Source: Castanea sativa (taxonomy: Eukaryota > Streptophyta > Magnoliopsida > Fagales > Fagaceae). From it: 64,000 nt of DNA. The notes under the pieces are model-generated. The model ran no database searches. It worked only from the letters and a program-made list of their open reading frames with translations, and was not told the DNA's origin. Positions 12,113 to 26,400 of this stretch are shown one piece after another. Each line of letters opens with the position of its first letter. The first letter of the stretch is position 1. A program made the translations under genes and the position numbers. The DNA lies in NCBI RefSeq assembly GCF_040712315.1, contig NC_134020.1, forward strand, positions 32,461,751 to 32,525,750. Direction: 5' to 3'.

Positions 12113-15100
12113 CCGGTAATTAAGATCCACTGTAAAACTTTATAACAAACAATGGATCATAATAAAAATGGCACACAAATCTCTACTGTTCACTGTTTAG
12201 TATCTCAATTATCAGAGATTGCTGCATTGCACTTCTTTAATTCATTGTATCCGATTAATCTCCAGCTTGTAACCCATGATTAGAAATGAATGCAAAGTTT
12301 ATAAACATATAGATCAGACCAAATGGGTGAAATTCGATACCTTTACAACTTTAATTTACTTTTGCTAATTGGGATATGCCTTTACAACTGATCAGGCAGA
12401 CTAGAATGGTACGAGTAAATGAATAAAGAAACGAAAGCAGAAAAAGGTCCCCCATGCATGAACCTGCAGAAACTAACATGATCAATCTACTCATAATAAA
12501 AGACCAGATGCATGTGCATCCCAGAATTTCTGGCTACATATATAATACAAGTTAATTTGAATGCATGTAGTAATATGAACGAGATACACACGAGTCGTTG
12601 CATGCCTAGAATTGGCAACGCCAGCTGCACTGTTGTCAATGAACTTTCCTGAAAATGGCCATTCTAAGCAATGAGCACCTTCAATAATTGAAAAAGCCTA
12701 TGGATAAAATTTCATGTACCTTTGCATCCATGCAGACAACCTCTATATATCTATATATATGCCTGAGTCCCCCGTCCCCCCCCCCCCCCCCCCCCCACCC
12801 TATGAAAATTCGTGGCAGATGATCACCTTAACCATGCATGTCCCGTAAAGCTGACATGTTGGAAGAGGTACACAGAAATTAAAATTATTGTCACATTAGA
12901 GTAGTCTCAGTCTCGAAACATAGAAGTCGTATGTTATTTGTGGTCAAGGACTCAACCAGAACTTTGAGCTAGGGTGACAACTTTATTGTTGGCTATGGTG
13001 CAGTAGTTTTGCTACTGTTTAGCTTCTGAGATTTTTTTTTTTTTTGTGGGTAAGAACAAAATTAACTTTTTTTTTAAATCTTTTGAAGGGCATGATTGTT
13101 TGTTTTGAATAAAATAAGTTAATTGAGCTTAATATTTTTAGTTTTACTATTGGTAATTTTTGTTGTTGAGCTATTTTTTTGGACTTGTATATTTTGTTTT
13201 AGATTTTAGATTTATAAATTTTTTTATGATCACTCAAATAAAGAAAATGCTAAAGCTACAATTTTTTTTATAAATTACTGATATAATAAGTAGTTACTAG
13301 TAATTAAAAAAATGATATGAGCGATGGGCCCATTATGCAAATTAATAAAAATTTGTTATCAAAACAGTTTGTAAAAAAGTTTTTGAATATAACATTATGC
13401 CTAAAAGAATCAATAATATTGTTTAAAGGAAACGAAGTGTAATGTTTTATAACAAAATTGCTAAAATTAATATACATGTATATAGTAATATTTTTTTAAA
13501 AAATTGGGGGGCCATTGCCCCCTAGTCCAATGATAGATCCGTCCATGTTTGTGGTCTCAGTTAGTACCAGTGATGAAAAATGAGGGGAGAAAAAAATGGG
13601 AAAAGATGGTTTATTTTTCTACGTGTTATAGGAGGGAATTTGAATTAAATTGCAGGCCCACATTTCTTTATCGGTCCTGAATGGGGACAAATATGAGGAA
13701 AACGGATGGGGGAAGGAAGGATTAATAATTTACCCTAGTTCAGTTGGGTTCAAACCACCATCAACAACTCAATCTACATAGCCCCTTTTTTTTAGAACAA
13801 ATTACAATAACCAAACCCATTTCCCCTTAGCAATAAGCAACTCTACTCTACCATGAACTACTACGTGTTAAAGTTATTGTCTGATTGTGTGATGATTTAA
13901 TGATCAGCAGAAGTATGAACATGAAGGTTTAAATGATAATAAAAAGTCATCCCACTAATTAATGAAGGGAAATCTAAAAGCCAATTAAAATATTTGAATA
14001 AATTAATAGAGAAATTGACAAAATTTCACCCAAAAAAAAAAACTGTCAACGACAAAGTTGCACCGCCTCCTAAACCAAACATATGTTATACTCAATAAAA
14101 GGAAGTCACAAATGTAAAAGTGTCATTTTCCTTAATTTTTTTCAAAATAAATCATAATTAAATACCATTTAAATCAAAAGAAGATAATGGATAAGTGGAT
14201 AATGATAAGGACAAATTTGTGAAAGCATAGTGAAAAGATTGTAGGAAATTCTTTATTCCCACAACTATTCCCCTTTTTTCTCAATTTTAAGAAACCTTTT
14301 CTTTTTTTTTGCCACATTTTGATATTAATTAAGTTTTTATGTTACAATGAACTCAAGGTAAAGTTTAAGAGTACATAGGCCACTTGGGCCATATTATGCC
14401 TAACACATCGTTTTATTTCTTGATCTCTCCACTTCTAAACCAAACTCCAAGTTGCCAAAACAAGACCACTCTACCTCTATTGCTAGCCAATTCGCACTTA
14501 TTCTTCCTAGCAACACCCATCAATCCACCTTCAAAGTTCTCATCAAAATAACTTATTACCACTTACATCAACCCCTAATAAAACTAAAATAAAATGCAAA
14601 GCGCTCAAACTAATGAAACAAGATATAGATAAATAATTACAAGAAGTTATAATGCCATTGTTTTAGGGTCGATTATGAATTCTCAACAAATTAGGTAAGA
14701 TCAATAACATATATGATAGTTTTTGTCATTCAATTCTATCAAATGTTGTACTTTCTGTTACTTCTTTAATTGATATGTTACTTTTTCACTAATGCTATTT
14801 TAGTCTTCCTCTTCATATTTTCATTCCCTCAACTTAAATAAACTTTCTCTTTCTTAGAAGTGTATTAATTGATAGTAAGAGTTTGATAGTTATGGGTTAG
14901 CTATCAGCGTATCCCCCCTTCAAAGGAATGACTTTGTTATAGAGTGATGCTGTCATGAGTGGGCTCCATTAAGGCTTTTCCACTTCTTCTTGTGTTAACC
15001 ATGGTAGTAACGAAGACTCATTGGGTCAGACCATGGCAGCGTGGCTAGTTTCTCTGCCCATATATAGGTGCTAGCTGGGCCGGACCGTTTCCCAGCCCAT

Positions 15101-15408
15101 TAACGTAGAATTAACAAAATAATTTCGGCAGGGTTTTCTAAAATGCTTGATCCTTGCCTTTTACCCACAAAACTCCCAAAGGATGTGGATGGAACAAAGC
15201 AAGGGAAGGGAGCTGCCGCTCCCAAGTTTCTAAGTCCACCTAGCTATTTCGTGATTTCCTTTATCTCATCCAAAGGAAACTTAGCAAAATTCTTCTTAAG
15301 AAATGTATTGTTTTGCCCTTTTTTTTTTTTGTTTTTCCATTTTACTTTCACATAAGGCAGAAATGAGAATGCAAATCAAGAGATAAGAACCTTAGTTTCA
15401 AACAGGCG
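12113..15408. other. Intergenic DNA with a 21-base C run; no gene seen
   Basis: AT-rich sequence downstream of the WNK gene. It holds an uninterrupted run of 21 C at 12776-12796. A GC-richer stretch at about 13505-13550 (GGGGGGCCATTGCCCCCTAG) looks like the edge of an old transposon, but I could not find its partner end. The stretch 15000-15350 has a TATATA motif and a 70-codon ORF, which I do not think is a gene. Confidence 0.5.
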
Positions 15409-15414
15409 TTTATT
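15409..15414 (-). terminator. Candidate poly(A) signal of the WNK gene
   Basis: AATAAA on the minus strand, about 305 bp past the WNK stop codon. It is placed by position and exact hexamer only. Confidence 0.45.
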
Positions 15415-15718
15415 CTCAAACATCACGCTCCTTGTAGACATATTTACATACAATTCTCTCCAGAATTTTACTACACAGCAGAGCACCTTGAATTTGCCCA
15501 ATTCTCGTACCAGCTGACATTGATGCCTATTGCCTACCCCCTACCCTCTCTTTTTTTTATTTCTTTTTTTTTATTTGTTTATTACAGAAGGGCCTTGAAA
15601 TCAACTTCAAAACTATCTTTATAGTTTATACACAGAGGGCCATTCTACATTTGAACTAAGCATTTTGTATGTGTCTGCATCTTTTAACATATCTGTCACT
15701 CTTCTCATTGAAGCATTT

Positions 15719-18700
15719 TCAATTTCTTCTGCTCTGATGTCCTTGCTTCCTGCCGTTTTTGGTACTTCTCATTGAACAAGCATCACCAGATGGCTGTGAC
15801 ACATTTTTAGAAACCTCAATTGGTGCTTGAAACCCAATATTTTCCACGGCTCCGACTGTTTTGAATAACCTGCGCTTGCTCACCTCCTCCACCAATGACC
15901 TGTGTAGTAATTGGCTACGTACATCTACTAGAGAGCGGTTTCTCGTTAATCTGCGGTTGTTCACCACCACCTTTTCTTTAGAACTAGAAGCTCCATGTGA
16001 TCCACGTAAAACCGTGCATTGCCGGCAGAAATTACCAGCCATGGACTGGCCCGTGTTATGGACTTCCCCAGGACAGAACCTTGTACATTTGTGAGTCTTT
16101 GTGATGCTATGCTGATCTCCCCTTGTTGGACCTGTATTGGATTCGTGCTCATCGCCAGACAAGTAATGTAAGTTGGAATATGTTCCTGAGTGTGAAGAGC
16201 TTTGAGAGCTGGTATCATCAAGCAAATTATCTGCAGCAGCAAGTGCTTCTAATTGACATTGAGATTTGAAATTTCGAAAACTGAGACTTTCCCCAACCCT
16301 TCTAGCTTTAGCTAGAAAAATGCAGCCAAACTTTCTAGGACTTCATTAGGAAAAGTAACATCATACATCATGTGTATGTGAAATCAGGTTAGGGGCACGG
16401 CCTGCCACTGGACAGTCCAGCCTGAGCCTCACTCACCCAACTCAATGTTTCAAGTTATTATATCCTACACAAGCATTCAAGGCCCAACATTTGAGGTTGG
16501 ATAGGGATTGCACCCCAAAGCCTGAGAATGGCTTGGGAGGAATTATACACACTGACCTATATTTGTTACAACTGCATCACATGGGTTCAGTGACCAACCG
16601 GGTGCAGCACTCTCCTTTATGCCCTGGTTAAGGAGAGGATATATAGTGTAATGGTTACAGAGACTTTCTAGACTTCTAGGATCCACCCCTATGTGAGGGT
16701 GGTTACATGTGCTTGATACATAATGTCCCTTTCCTTGATTAAGTGACCACGTCTAAGTGATAGTCTAATTAGGAGCCTTCTATTAGAGTAGTGCTTTGTA
16801 ATTCTAGTATGCATTAGTCAATAAGGGCATGTAAAGTAACATATTACTTTCGAAAGAACTAAGGTGCAATACCTTGGAGCCAATCATATTGGTCTGCTGT
16901 TTCATCAATCCTAATTAAGCCTGATGCTGATACTTGGGATGATGAACAGGAGGAGAAAGACTGAAAGTAATGATGAGGCCCATCATCATCATCATCTTGG
17001 TAGTTAAATGTCTGGTGGGTTTCAGGATGAGACGTGTCCCTTTTTCTCCAATGTGGTACTAAAGCAGAAATCTCTCCTTCAATCATATCCGCAATTTCAA
17101 ATGGCTCCCAATCGGTGATCTCCAACTCCTTCACCATCTCCATTGCAACATCAATTGGAGTATCGGTTAAAATGTCAAAAGGGAAATATATGTTTCTGGC
17201 AGAACCTGCAACAAGATGGTTAAAAAGTTTACTACTTGGGATTGGAACTGTAGCCAGTCAGTAAAATTACAGTATGTCCAGAAACTTTTAGCCAAATTTT
17301 AGACCCATAGGTTTCATGAAATATGAATTCAAATTAATCAAGAATATGCTTGGATGTGTTCCAGAAAAATGCTTTCCATAAAAATGGTTACTTTAAAACA
17401 TGTGAAGGAATAGCTAAGGTAGTACCATCCTTATCAGCAATCTGCACTTTGAGAAAGATGGAATCATCAGGATTGAGCTTCCCTGTGATTGTCATTTTTG
17501 TCCTAGTTGGATCACTCAACTTTAGTTTCTCCATATCTCTTGGACTTAAAAATGGCTTCTGACTGCCAAACTTTTTCAGAAGCAGTTGTTCATCTTTATC
17601 AGATGCAAGAAAAGGGTCAAGCAATAATTCTTTTGCTGATAATCTTTTTGAAGCAGTTACTAAGCATTGTCCAATAAATCTCTGTGCTTCCAAGTCTTCA
17701 ATCCGATAGAATGCTCCTGGAAGCTTCCCCTGAACAAAGAAAGTGGTTGGCTGAGATACTAGTTTGACAGACATCTATAAACTTAACATCAAAGCTGAAC
17801 ATACCGATGTCACTTTCTTGTAGATTTGTGCAGGGTTGGAACATTCGCTATATGGGTATTCGGATGTGAGCATCTCCAAAACACACAAGCCAAATGAATA
17901 TACATCAACAAGTTCATTGTAATCTTCTTCATATAATTCAGGTGCCATGAACTCCGGGGTACCTAACACATTAGAGAAAAGTTCAATTAGGTATGAGATG
18001 AGTACCTACAAGATTCATGTGCTAATGCTAGAAAAATAAGTACCTATAACACTGTGGGCTGACTGGGAACCACGAAGAATTGCTGCTAGTCCTAGATCAC
18101 CAATCTTGACTTGTCCAAGATGGCCATTAACAAAGATGTTATCACACTTAAGGTCTCTATGAATTACTGGAGGGTCATGGCCATGCAGATAAACTAGTCC
18201 TCGTAAGATTTGGCGAGCCCAGCACTTAATGGCCCGGATGTGTACTTTCTCATATTTCTTCCTGTATCTGTATCACACCAGGATGTTGTATGTTATGTTA
18301 CGCAAATAATGATTCAAATTAGAGAATAACATCTCACACAAAATACAGTTACCCAGAAGTGAGGTTCAGTACTTAACATATCCACAGAGCTTATATGACC
18401 CTGTTCTTTCAGATTATATTGAGAATATTCTTTCTAATTGTGAAATGACGGTGGATAGTTTCAATTCCAATTATTTGCATATAAAAAACATCACTCCATC
18501 ACTGTAATTTTTTATGAAGATGATTATAAAAATGTAGAAGCCATAGACAGGGTATTTTTTCAAACAAGTTTTCTTTTTGTCTATGCGTTTTTGCTGTAAC
18601 ATTAGATTGGGAGACCCCAGACAAAATAGCACGTCTCTCTTCTAAATTCTTTGACATATCATACAATCAAAAATTATGATCGCCTAATTAAGAGGGCTGT

Positions 18701-20687
18701 TATTCACATGTTGTCTGTAACAAGTTTGCCTAGTTCTAAGGGTGAAAATCAAGGGATTAGTGCATTTGGCAAAAGTAGAATTGGAAAAAAAAAAAAAAAA
18801 TTACTCTCTGAGCGTCCCCGAAGTAAACATTTCAGTAATGAAGTTGAAGGTCTTGCGATTAACATCAATCCAGGAGGCATGGAATTGGATGATAGAGTCA
18901 TGATTAAGGGTGCTGAGGAGGTGAACCTCTGAGTACAGCCGCTGCAAATCATCTGGTGAGCGAAGCACCTCATTCAGTTTTACTTGATTCCATGCCACCT
19001 CAATCCCAAGGACCTCATCGATTGCCTTGTACACTTTCTTCATTGCCCCTTTTCCAAGAACATCATTAAACTACAAATCACAAAGAGAATACTATCATCA
19101 GATCAAAATATTCAGTATAATTACCATTGATCAACTAATCAACCAACAAGGTTAAAAAAATAAATTAAAAAAAAAAAAAAAGATCAAGTAAGGTTGCAAT
19201 AGAATATGAAACTTCTTCTTGACCATTCCAAGCAAAATAATTAAGCAAGGCTTACAAAATAATAAATGTGTGCATAAGTAAGCAAGAGAAACGGTATATA
19301 AAAATTGTCATCGACATCATCAAGTTTCATCCAATCTGGATTGGTCTTTGGATACAAGAGTCATGTTTAATCACATTCAAGTTATCTGCCTATTCATGAA
19401 TACATTGCCTGTTTTATGTTTTCCATTCAAAGGCTTCTGTAGGTTCAAGCTTCTAGTTATTCCTTTGATAATACTCTCCTATACCTCTATTGAAAACAAG
19501 AAAATATTTTATCATGTGTCCTGGTCACTATAGATATGCACTCAGCACTGCAACCTTGGTGCTCAAGGCTGAGGACGCTTAAAAGTCTCTTTCAGTTGTC
19601 TTGGTGTTACAAGGTGTAGTTTCAGAGTGCATGAAATTATCATACTTTACAGAAGTCCCACAGAAGAAAAATGGAATTTTTTTTTTTCCATGAGTGAAAA
19701 ATCGTTACAAAATTCTTACACGAGCTAATAACAAGATCTATTGATCAATTCACTTCTAAAACTAAATCAGAGTGATGTTGAGCACCACACACAATCATGG
19801 TCCAACAAGCATTTCACAAAGTGAAAATCACTGACCAAACTTCAGTGTATGAAAACAATTTTATCAACATTTTGCATTCAGGTACAAAATCTTATGTGAC
19901 ACCAATTGGTCATTCATTTAGAGTCGTTAAATCACTAGTAATTGGAAACACCTTGAAGATCCTTCAGACAACAACAAACTAGCATATAAATGAAACTTAC
20001 TATTTCCTAAGATAATCATCTGCCTAATTCGGTGATTAAGCTTGACCAGAAGCAACTAGTCCCGATAATATAGTAGTTATACAGTGTATTATCGGCATGA
20101 CATATGCATAAGAGTAATATATTGTAGAACTCTCAGCTGTTACGTTGAACGCTTCAAATTAATAATACTTGTGCCAATAATTGAATAACGACTGTCAACG
20201 ATAATATATTATATTTGTGAGCCAAATAGCGCCGTGGAAAAGCTTTTTTGTTTTCTGTTTTTTGTTCGAAACCATGAAAAAAAAAAAAGCTTTAGACTTA
20301 AGACGCTCCCAGCACTGCAAATCCTTGAATAACATTTAGTTAAAAAACGAAAAAAGAAATTATTTGTTTGCCCCAAAAGCAAAACAAGAAAATTTAAGAC
20401 AAACGAAAAAACAATAATCAGTATAACAAGCTGTGCACATGGTGCTGAAAGACATATTTCGTTTTGGTGTTCGTTCTTTAAGATTTGTAAACTATATGGC
20501 AACAGACACAGAAATCAACAATCCGAATGAATCATATATAACTCATCAAAAAAAGATAATCACATATATAATAATCCAAAAGATAACTTTAGCTTACTCT
20601 GCCATATCGACCGGTGGGATCGGTTTCCACGTATCCATATTCCGATTTGGACTCATTAGTGCGTTCTCCAATATGGGTACGGAACAT
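15719..20687 (-). CDS. WNK: WNK (with-no-lysine) serine/threonine protein kinase, 7 exons, 655 aa
   Basis: Exons read from GT-AG junctions: 20598-20687, 18805-19070, 18044-18267, 17805-17962, 17426-17729, 16873-17205 and 15719-16311. They total 1,968 nt and join in frame. The start ATG gives a 30-residue leader ending [12 protein letters not shown], the standard entry to plant WNK kinase domains. The nucleotide loop is [10 protein letters not shown], with Lys41 as the likely ATP-binding lysine. The usual subdomain-II lysine is replaced (VAWN, Asn58), which defines WNKs. Other marks are HRDLKCDN (Asp157), DLG (Asp176) in place of DFG, and GTPEFMAPE. The C-terminal part carries a conserved WNK block (IYFPFDI...[13 protein letters not shown]), an Asp run and a Ser-rich tail with YLSGDEHES. 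Plant WNKs are cytosolic or nuclear kinases linked to flowering time, the clock and osmotic responses. Which Arabidopsis member it matches is not decided. The 1.5-kb intron 1 (19071-20597) and intron 2 hold no other gene. Confidence 0.93.
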
Positions 20688-21740
20688 GTTTGAGCTCCCA
20701 AGACCAAAGCACCAACCTTGTTGTTGTTGTTGTCCAAGAGAGACAAGAACTGCCCACCTAGCTAACTAACTTAACTTTTGGTGAGAGATGTTGGGACAAT
20801 TCAAATTCCCAGGCAGTTAAGGATTTCAGATTTTTACGTAAAAAAATTTAGCTAGGTAAGTAAGGAACTAGTAATTAAATTCAAAGTAGTAATGAAAAAG
20901 AAAAAAGAAAAAACGTGCTCTAAATCCGCGGCTTTCCCTCGTGATTTTCGTAGGAGAAAACACCGAAGAGGAGCCAGAAAAGCCTGGAGTAGTCAATCCT
21001 CAACATGATCCATGCCATTTCCACTACCACACGTGAGAAGTCGTAGTTCTTAGCAAACATTTAGATTTATCTGTGTTTTTTTTTTTTAAGGTAAAAGGAA
21101 AAATACGAGGTGTACGATTTGGCAAAAGTTTGAGAGTGAAATGTTATTGGCAAAGGTTGGTGTAGTGGTAGGAATTTCACTAATTAGGATTAACCCGGAT
21201 TAAGATAAGCAGAAAGTATATGTTTTTATTTTTATCTTTTTTACTTTAAGAGAGAAGATGCTAGGAATATTAGAATGAGGGTGAGAAGGAATAGTGGGAT
21301 GTGAGGAGGGACAGTTTTGGGAGCTTGTTAAGATTGAGGGAGTGCTTGGATACGGAATTTGAAGAATCCGTGGCCATGCTTTGCTGGTAACATTTGTGGA
21401 TGACAAAGAGAAACCAAAAAAAAAAAAATTTTAAGAAATGGGACTCTTAAAGTAGAGAAAGAGAGAGAGATTTGAAAGGTAAAAGCAAAGGAATTTGGAA
21501 GAGATAAGAGCAAAAATAGAAGGAAATATGGGACTGTGTTGGTGTTGGTGGACCAAAATGTTGAGGGTGGCTTGTCTTAAATAAAAGAGAATGAGACGGA
21601 ACTGTATGATGTTGTACTGTAGAGGGGGAGTATGGAAGTGGGGGAGGTGTGGCCCCCACAAAAGTTAGAGGTGGCGGCCTTCCTAGGCATGATGATGATG
21701 ATGATGATGATTGTGATTGTGGTATCATCACATTACATCA
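20688..21740 (-). other. Upstream region and probable 5' UTR of the WNK gene
   Basis: No clear TATA box was found near the start codon. The minus strand at about 21430-21730 is strongly pyrimidine-rich (CTCTCTCTTTCTC), as in many plant 5' UTRs, and could be a leader exon. A (CAT)n microsatellite at 21689-21711 lies here. The ORFs on this strand are low-complexity Ser/Pro/Leu and were not called. Confidence 0.35.
21689..21711. repeat. (ATG)n microsatellite
   Basis: Seven uninterrupted trinucleotide repeats preceded by C. Confidence 0.9.
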
Positions 21741-22762
21741 ATGCTTTGGGAGATGTTTTTCTTTTCTGAAAATCTTATTATACATTTTGGTCGGGCACTC
21801 TGTCTGCTGAGAGTTGAGACTTGAGACTAGGTACAGGTTTTTTTTTTTTTTTTTTTGCAAATTACTAGTTTAATGAAAAATTTTCAAATTTTTTTTTTAT
21901 TAAAGTTGATTTTAAAAATTTAACCGAGTTATATAATCTCTATGTTTTAATATGTATGTCAAATTTTGTTCAAATCTAATATTATTTACTATTCGATCAA
22001 CAAACTTATTTATTATGCATAATTTTACCTTACAAAACTTGAAATTTGAACGTTTAATTGATGACAAAATTATTGAATTTTGATTTCTTTTTCAAATTTT
22101 GCAAGCACAAGAGATATAATAAAAATATGTAATTTAACAGTTAAATTTTTAAAATTTACATTCAATAAAAAGATATAAGAAAGTTTAAAGAGTTTTTTTT
22201 CAAATTGATTTGAAAAAATAATTTTCCCTTTTAAAGTCATATATTTAGTTAAAATTAATAAACAGTATTTAAATTTCGCAATTTTTTTAAAAATAATTTT
22301 AACTCATATGACAACGTGTATACAATAAATATTTAATTAAGAGTGCATGATTTTATTTTATTTTTTATTATAATAGGGAGGGGAAGTAACTTTCCAACTC
22401 CAACAACATAAAAGCAGGTTTTCTATTTGGGATTCCACTTTCCACCTCAGTGTGTCAAGCTTGACTGTTCTGTGATGATGAGCAAAGTTTGGCTGGGCTG
22501 GCTCGACCCAGCTCTGCCACGCGGTTTATGGTTTGGTTACGTGCTTCATGCGGTTTCCAAGTGCAAATGCATACATTTAAGACTGATTACGTATTTCCAT
22601 TTTTGTTTTCTTGTTTTTACTTTCATTTAAAAATTATTATAGCAAATTTGTGGCCAATTCGGATTCTTGATTAAGAGTTTCATATTTTTAAGAAATTATT
22701 TCTGAATATCAACTGTCAACCTTGCTTCAGTTTATCAACCAACAAATCGTTTCAAGTTTTTT

Positions 22763-22824
<62 letters not shown>

Positions 22825-23426
22825 AATTTAGAGTTACTTATGTTTGGATACTTCTATGGACAAAGCTTAGTTACGAAATTGGTTATATAGTCTTAGGCTA
22901 TAACCTTACACAATAGTATCATTAAGCATTATTACGTATTTTGAAAATCTAACTATTGAATTGCATATTTTTTAAGATTTTTATACACATGTCAAATTTT
23001 GTATCAATTAGATATTATTTATTATATGATCTATAACTTTATATTTTATACATAATTTTAAATTACAAAAACTTGCAATTTAAACAATTTATTGATCACA
23101 TAGCTATTAATATTTAATTTTATAGAAATTTTGCATATATGGAAAATATAAGAAGAAGACATAATCTAATGGTAGATTTATCAAAATTTACCTCTAATAA
23201 AAAGATATCAAGTAAGGTTGTAACCTAAAATTACAACTAATTTTGTAGTTAAACTTTATTCTAAATCTATTAACTTATTTTATTTAAAATTAAATTGAGT
23301 ACAAGTCTTTTTCCTTTTTTCTTTTTTTTTTGCTGAGAAAATTGAATACATGTCTAGTTGTACACTTGTACTTAAAAAGAGTTTAGGTATATATAAACTA
23401 GTGATGGCAATTAATGGTTTTAGCCA
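21741..23426. other. Intergenic AT-rich DNA, no gene seen
   Basis: Very AT-rich sequence with long T runs. The phrase TAATAAAAAGATAT...AAG recurs near 22165 and 23198 within loosely similar blocks, suggesting an old duplication. Confidence 0.45.
22769..22822. repeat. (AT)n microsatellite, about 27 repeats
   Basis: Uninterrupted AT dinucleotides over 54 bp. Confidence 0.95.
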
Positions 23427-26400
23427 TATAAGGCTTGCTTCAGTGAGTTTTTATGAAGCTCAAGATTAAATTTAGATACGACAAAAATCTTAACAATTAA
23501 CATTTTCCTACCAATTTGGAAGAAAGTACATGTTGTGAGCGTGAAACAGTTGTTTGTTTCTTTGTTTTCCAAAAAAAAAAAAAAAGGCCAACTGACTAAG
23601 CACAATTACAAACCTTTAGTCTAATCTTATTAAAACAATTTTCGCTACATAAGGCTTACATCAACGAGTTTTGTAGTTTGGAATTAAATTTAGGTCTAAC
23701 AAAAATCTTAACGATGAAGATTTTCTTACCAATTTGGAAGCATGTACAGCTTGTATGCAGTCAATTTATAAGACATTTACTATTGTTTGTTTCTTCATTT
23801 TCTAAAAAATGGGCGACTAACCAATCACAATTACTGCTAATGCCGAAAATTATCAGTAAGCTGCACAGTCCTCACGTGCCCAAAACAACACCTACACAAC
23901 ACTGAAAAATTGTCAAATACCCTCCGAAAGTTAAGTAAGAAAACCGTCACAACTCTAGAGTACCAAAGCTAGAGTGAATTATGCGTACCTTAATTTCTGA
24001 AGGTTTTAGGTTTTTATAGTAGTGGGAATCAACCTTAGTTCCTTGGCGAAGAGGAATATTTCCTTATAGAGAAGATCTTCATAAATACGCGTATTTTAAG
24101 GAACCCTTTTCATATAGAGGTTCAATTGATTAGGATTAACCGTGGGGCAGAAGTTACTTCCATTTGAGATTCCTTGAAGACCAAATAAACCATGTAGGCA
24201 CCATGTGGCTTTTGCCACCGTCCACCTTAGCACCTGTCCACACCATTATCCGTCCATTGTAGGTGATCCGTTCTCCATAGGTTATCCGTCCCCTTACAAT
24301 ACGTCTTGTCGTGTCGCTTCATCTCTCCATCCATCGACCTAGTGTAGTTTCCTATGGTAGGTCTTGTAAAATCTGGCCATCCACTTTAATTTCATCCTCT
24401 TCAATTACAATCCTTAGTTTAATTCTATTTCAAACAATTTTCTCCAAATAAGGCTTACTTCATTGAATTTTTGTGTAGCTTGAAAATAAATTTAGGTTTA
24501 ACGACAATTTTAACAACTGAGATTTTCCTACTAATTCAGAAGAATGTACATATTGTATGCAGACAACGTATAACACAATTTATTGATTTGGAATAGCGTG
24601 AAACTATTGTTTGTTTCTTCTTTTTCAAGACAACTAGTGAGTGACCGAGCATGATTACAGACTCATGGTCTAATCCTATTACAGACTCATGGTCTAATCC
24701 TATTACAAATGGTTATATCTATATAAGGGTTACTTCATTGATTTTTCAAGTTTCTCAAAAATCTTAATGGTTGAAATCTTCCTACAAATTTGGAAGCATG
24801 CACATCTTGTATGGATTTAATGCATACGATCGTCAATTGATTTGGAATCACTGTGAAATGGTTGTTTGTTTCTTCGTTTTCTAGATAAACTAGGTGACTA
24901 ACAAAGCACATTTACAAACCATTAGTCTAATCCTCTTAAACGATTTTACCAATACAAGCCTTACTTCTTTGAGTTTTTATGTAGCTTGGAATTAAATTTA
25001 GGTCGGTAGAAAATCTTAATGACTGAGATTTTCCTACCAATTTGGAAGAAATTATTGTATGCAGTCAATGTGTAAGACAATTTATTGATTTGGAAGAGCG
25101 TAAAACCATTGCTCTCTTCTTTCCATAAAACATGTACATGCTTCTATGTAGCTCGGAATTAAATTTAGGTTTGACAAAAATCTTCATATCTAAAATTTTC
25201 CTACAAATTTGGGAGCATGTGCATGTTGTATGCAATCAATATTACATAAGATAATTTATTGATTTGGAATAACATAAAATGGTTGTTTATTTGTTCATTT
25301 TCTAGAAAACAGGTGATTGACCAAGCACAATTACAAACTCTTATTCTAATCCTATTACAAACAATTTATTAATTTGGAAGAGCATGAATCACTTGTTTGT
25401 TTGTTCGTTTTCTTAGAAAACATGTGATTGCCCATGCATAATTACAAACCCTTGGTAATCCTATTGCAGAAAATTTTATCCATATAAGGCTTACTTCGTT
25501 CATTTTTTATGCATCTTAAAATTAAATTTAGGTCTGAAAAAAAATCTTAATGGCTAAGTTTTCCTACAAATTTTGAAGCATGTACATGTTATATGCAATT
25601 AATGTATAAGATAATTTATTGATTTGGAAGAACTTGAAACAGTTTTTTGGTTTTTTTCATTTTCTAGAAAACGGACGACTAACCGAACACAATTACAATT
25701 ACTCTAATCTTATTAAAAACGGTTTTGCCATATAAGACTTACTTCATTGAGTTATGTAGCTTGGAATTAAATTTAGGTCTAACAAAAATCTTAATAATTG
25801 AGATATTTCTACCAATTCGAAAAGAATGTGCATGTTATATGCAGTCAGTGTATAAGATAATTTATTGATTTGGAAGAGCATGAAACCGATTTCTATTCTT
25901 CGTTTTCTAGAAAATGGGGGATTGACCAAGCATAATTACAAACTCTTACTTTAATCTAATTATATGTGGTTTTTTCCATATAAGACTTACTTCATTGAGC
26001 TTTTATGTAGTTCGGAATTAAATTTAGGTTCAACAAAAATCTTAATAGTTGAGGTTTTCCTACCAATTTGGAAGCATGTACATATTGTATGCAATTAATG
26101 TATAAGGGAATTTGTTGATTTGGAATAGCGAGAAATGGTTGTTTGTTTCTTCCTTTTCTAAAAAACAAGTGACTGACCAAGCACAATTACAATTTTTATT
26201 CTAATCCAATTACAAACGATTTTCTCCATATAAGGCTTACTTCATTAACTTTTTATGTGGCTTGGAATTAAATTTAGGCCTAACAATAATTTTAACGGTT
26301 GAGATTTTTCCTACTAATTTGAAAGAATGTACATTTTGTATGTAGTCAATGTAAAAGATAATTTATTTATTTGGAAGAGCATGAAACAGGTTTTTGTTTC

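Noticed and set aside
15059..15355. TATA-like motif followed by a 70-codon ORF
   Set aside because: The ORF is low complexity at its end, matches nothing known, and the motif alone is weak evidence.
21200..21731. Minus-strand ORFs rich in Ser, Pro and Leu
   Set aside because: They translate a pyrimidine-rich leader or promoter and a CAT microsatellite; no conserved motif.
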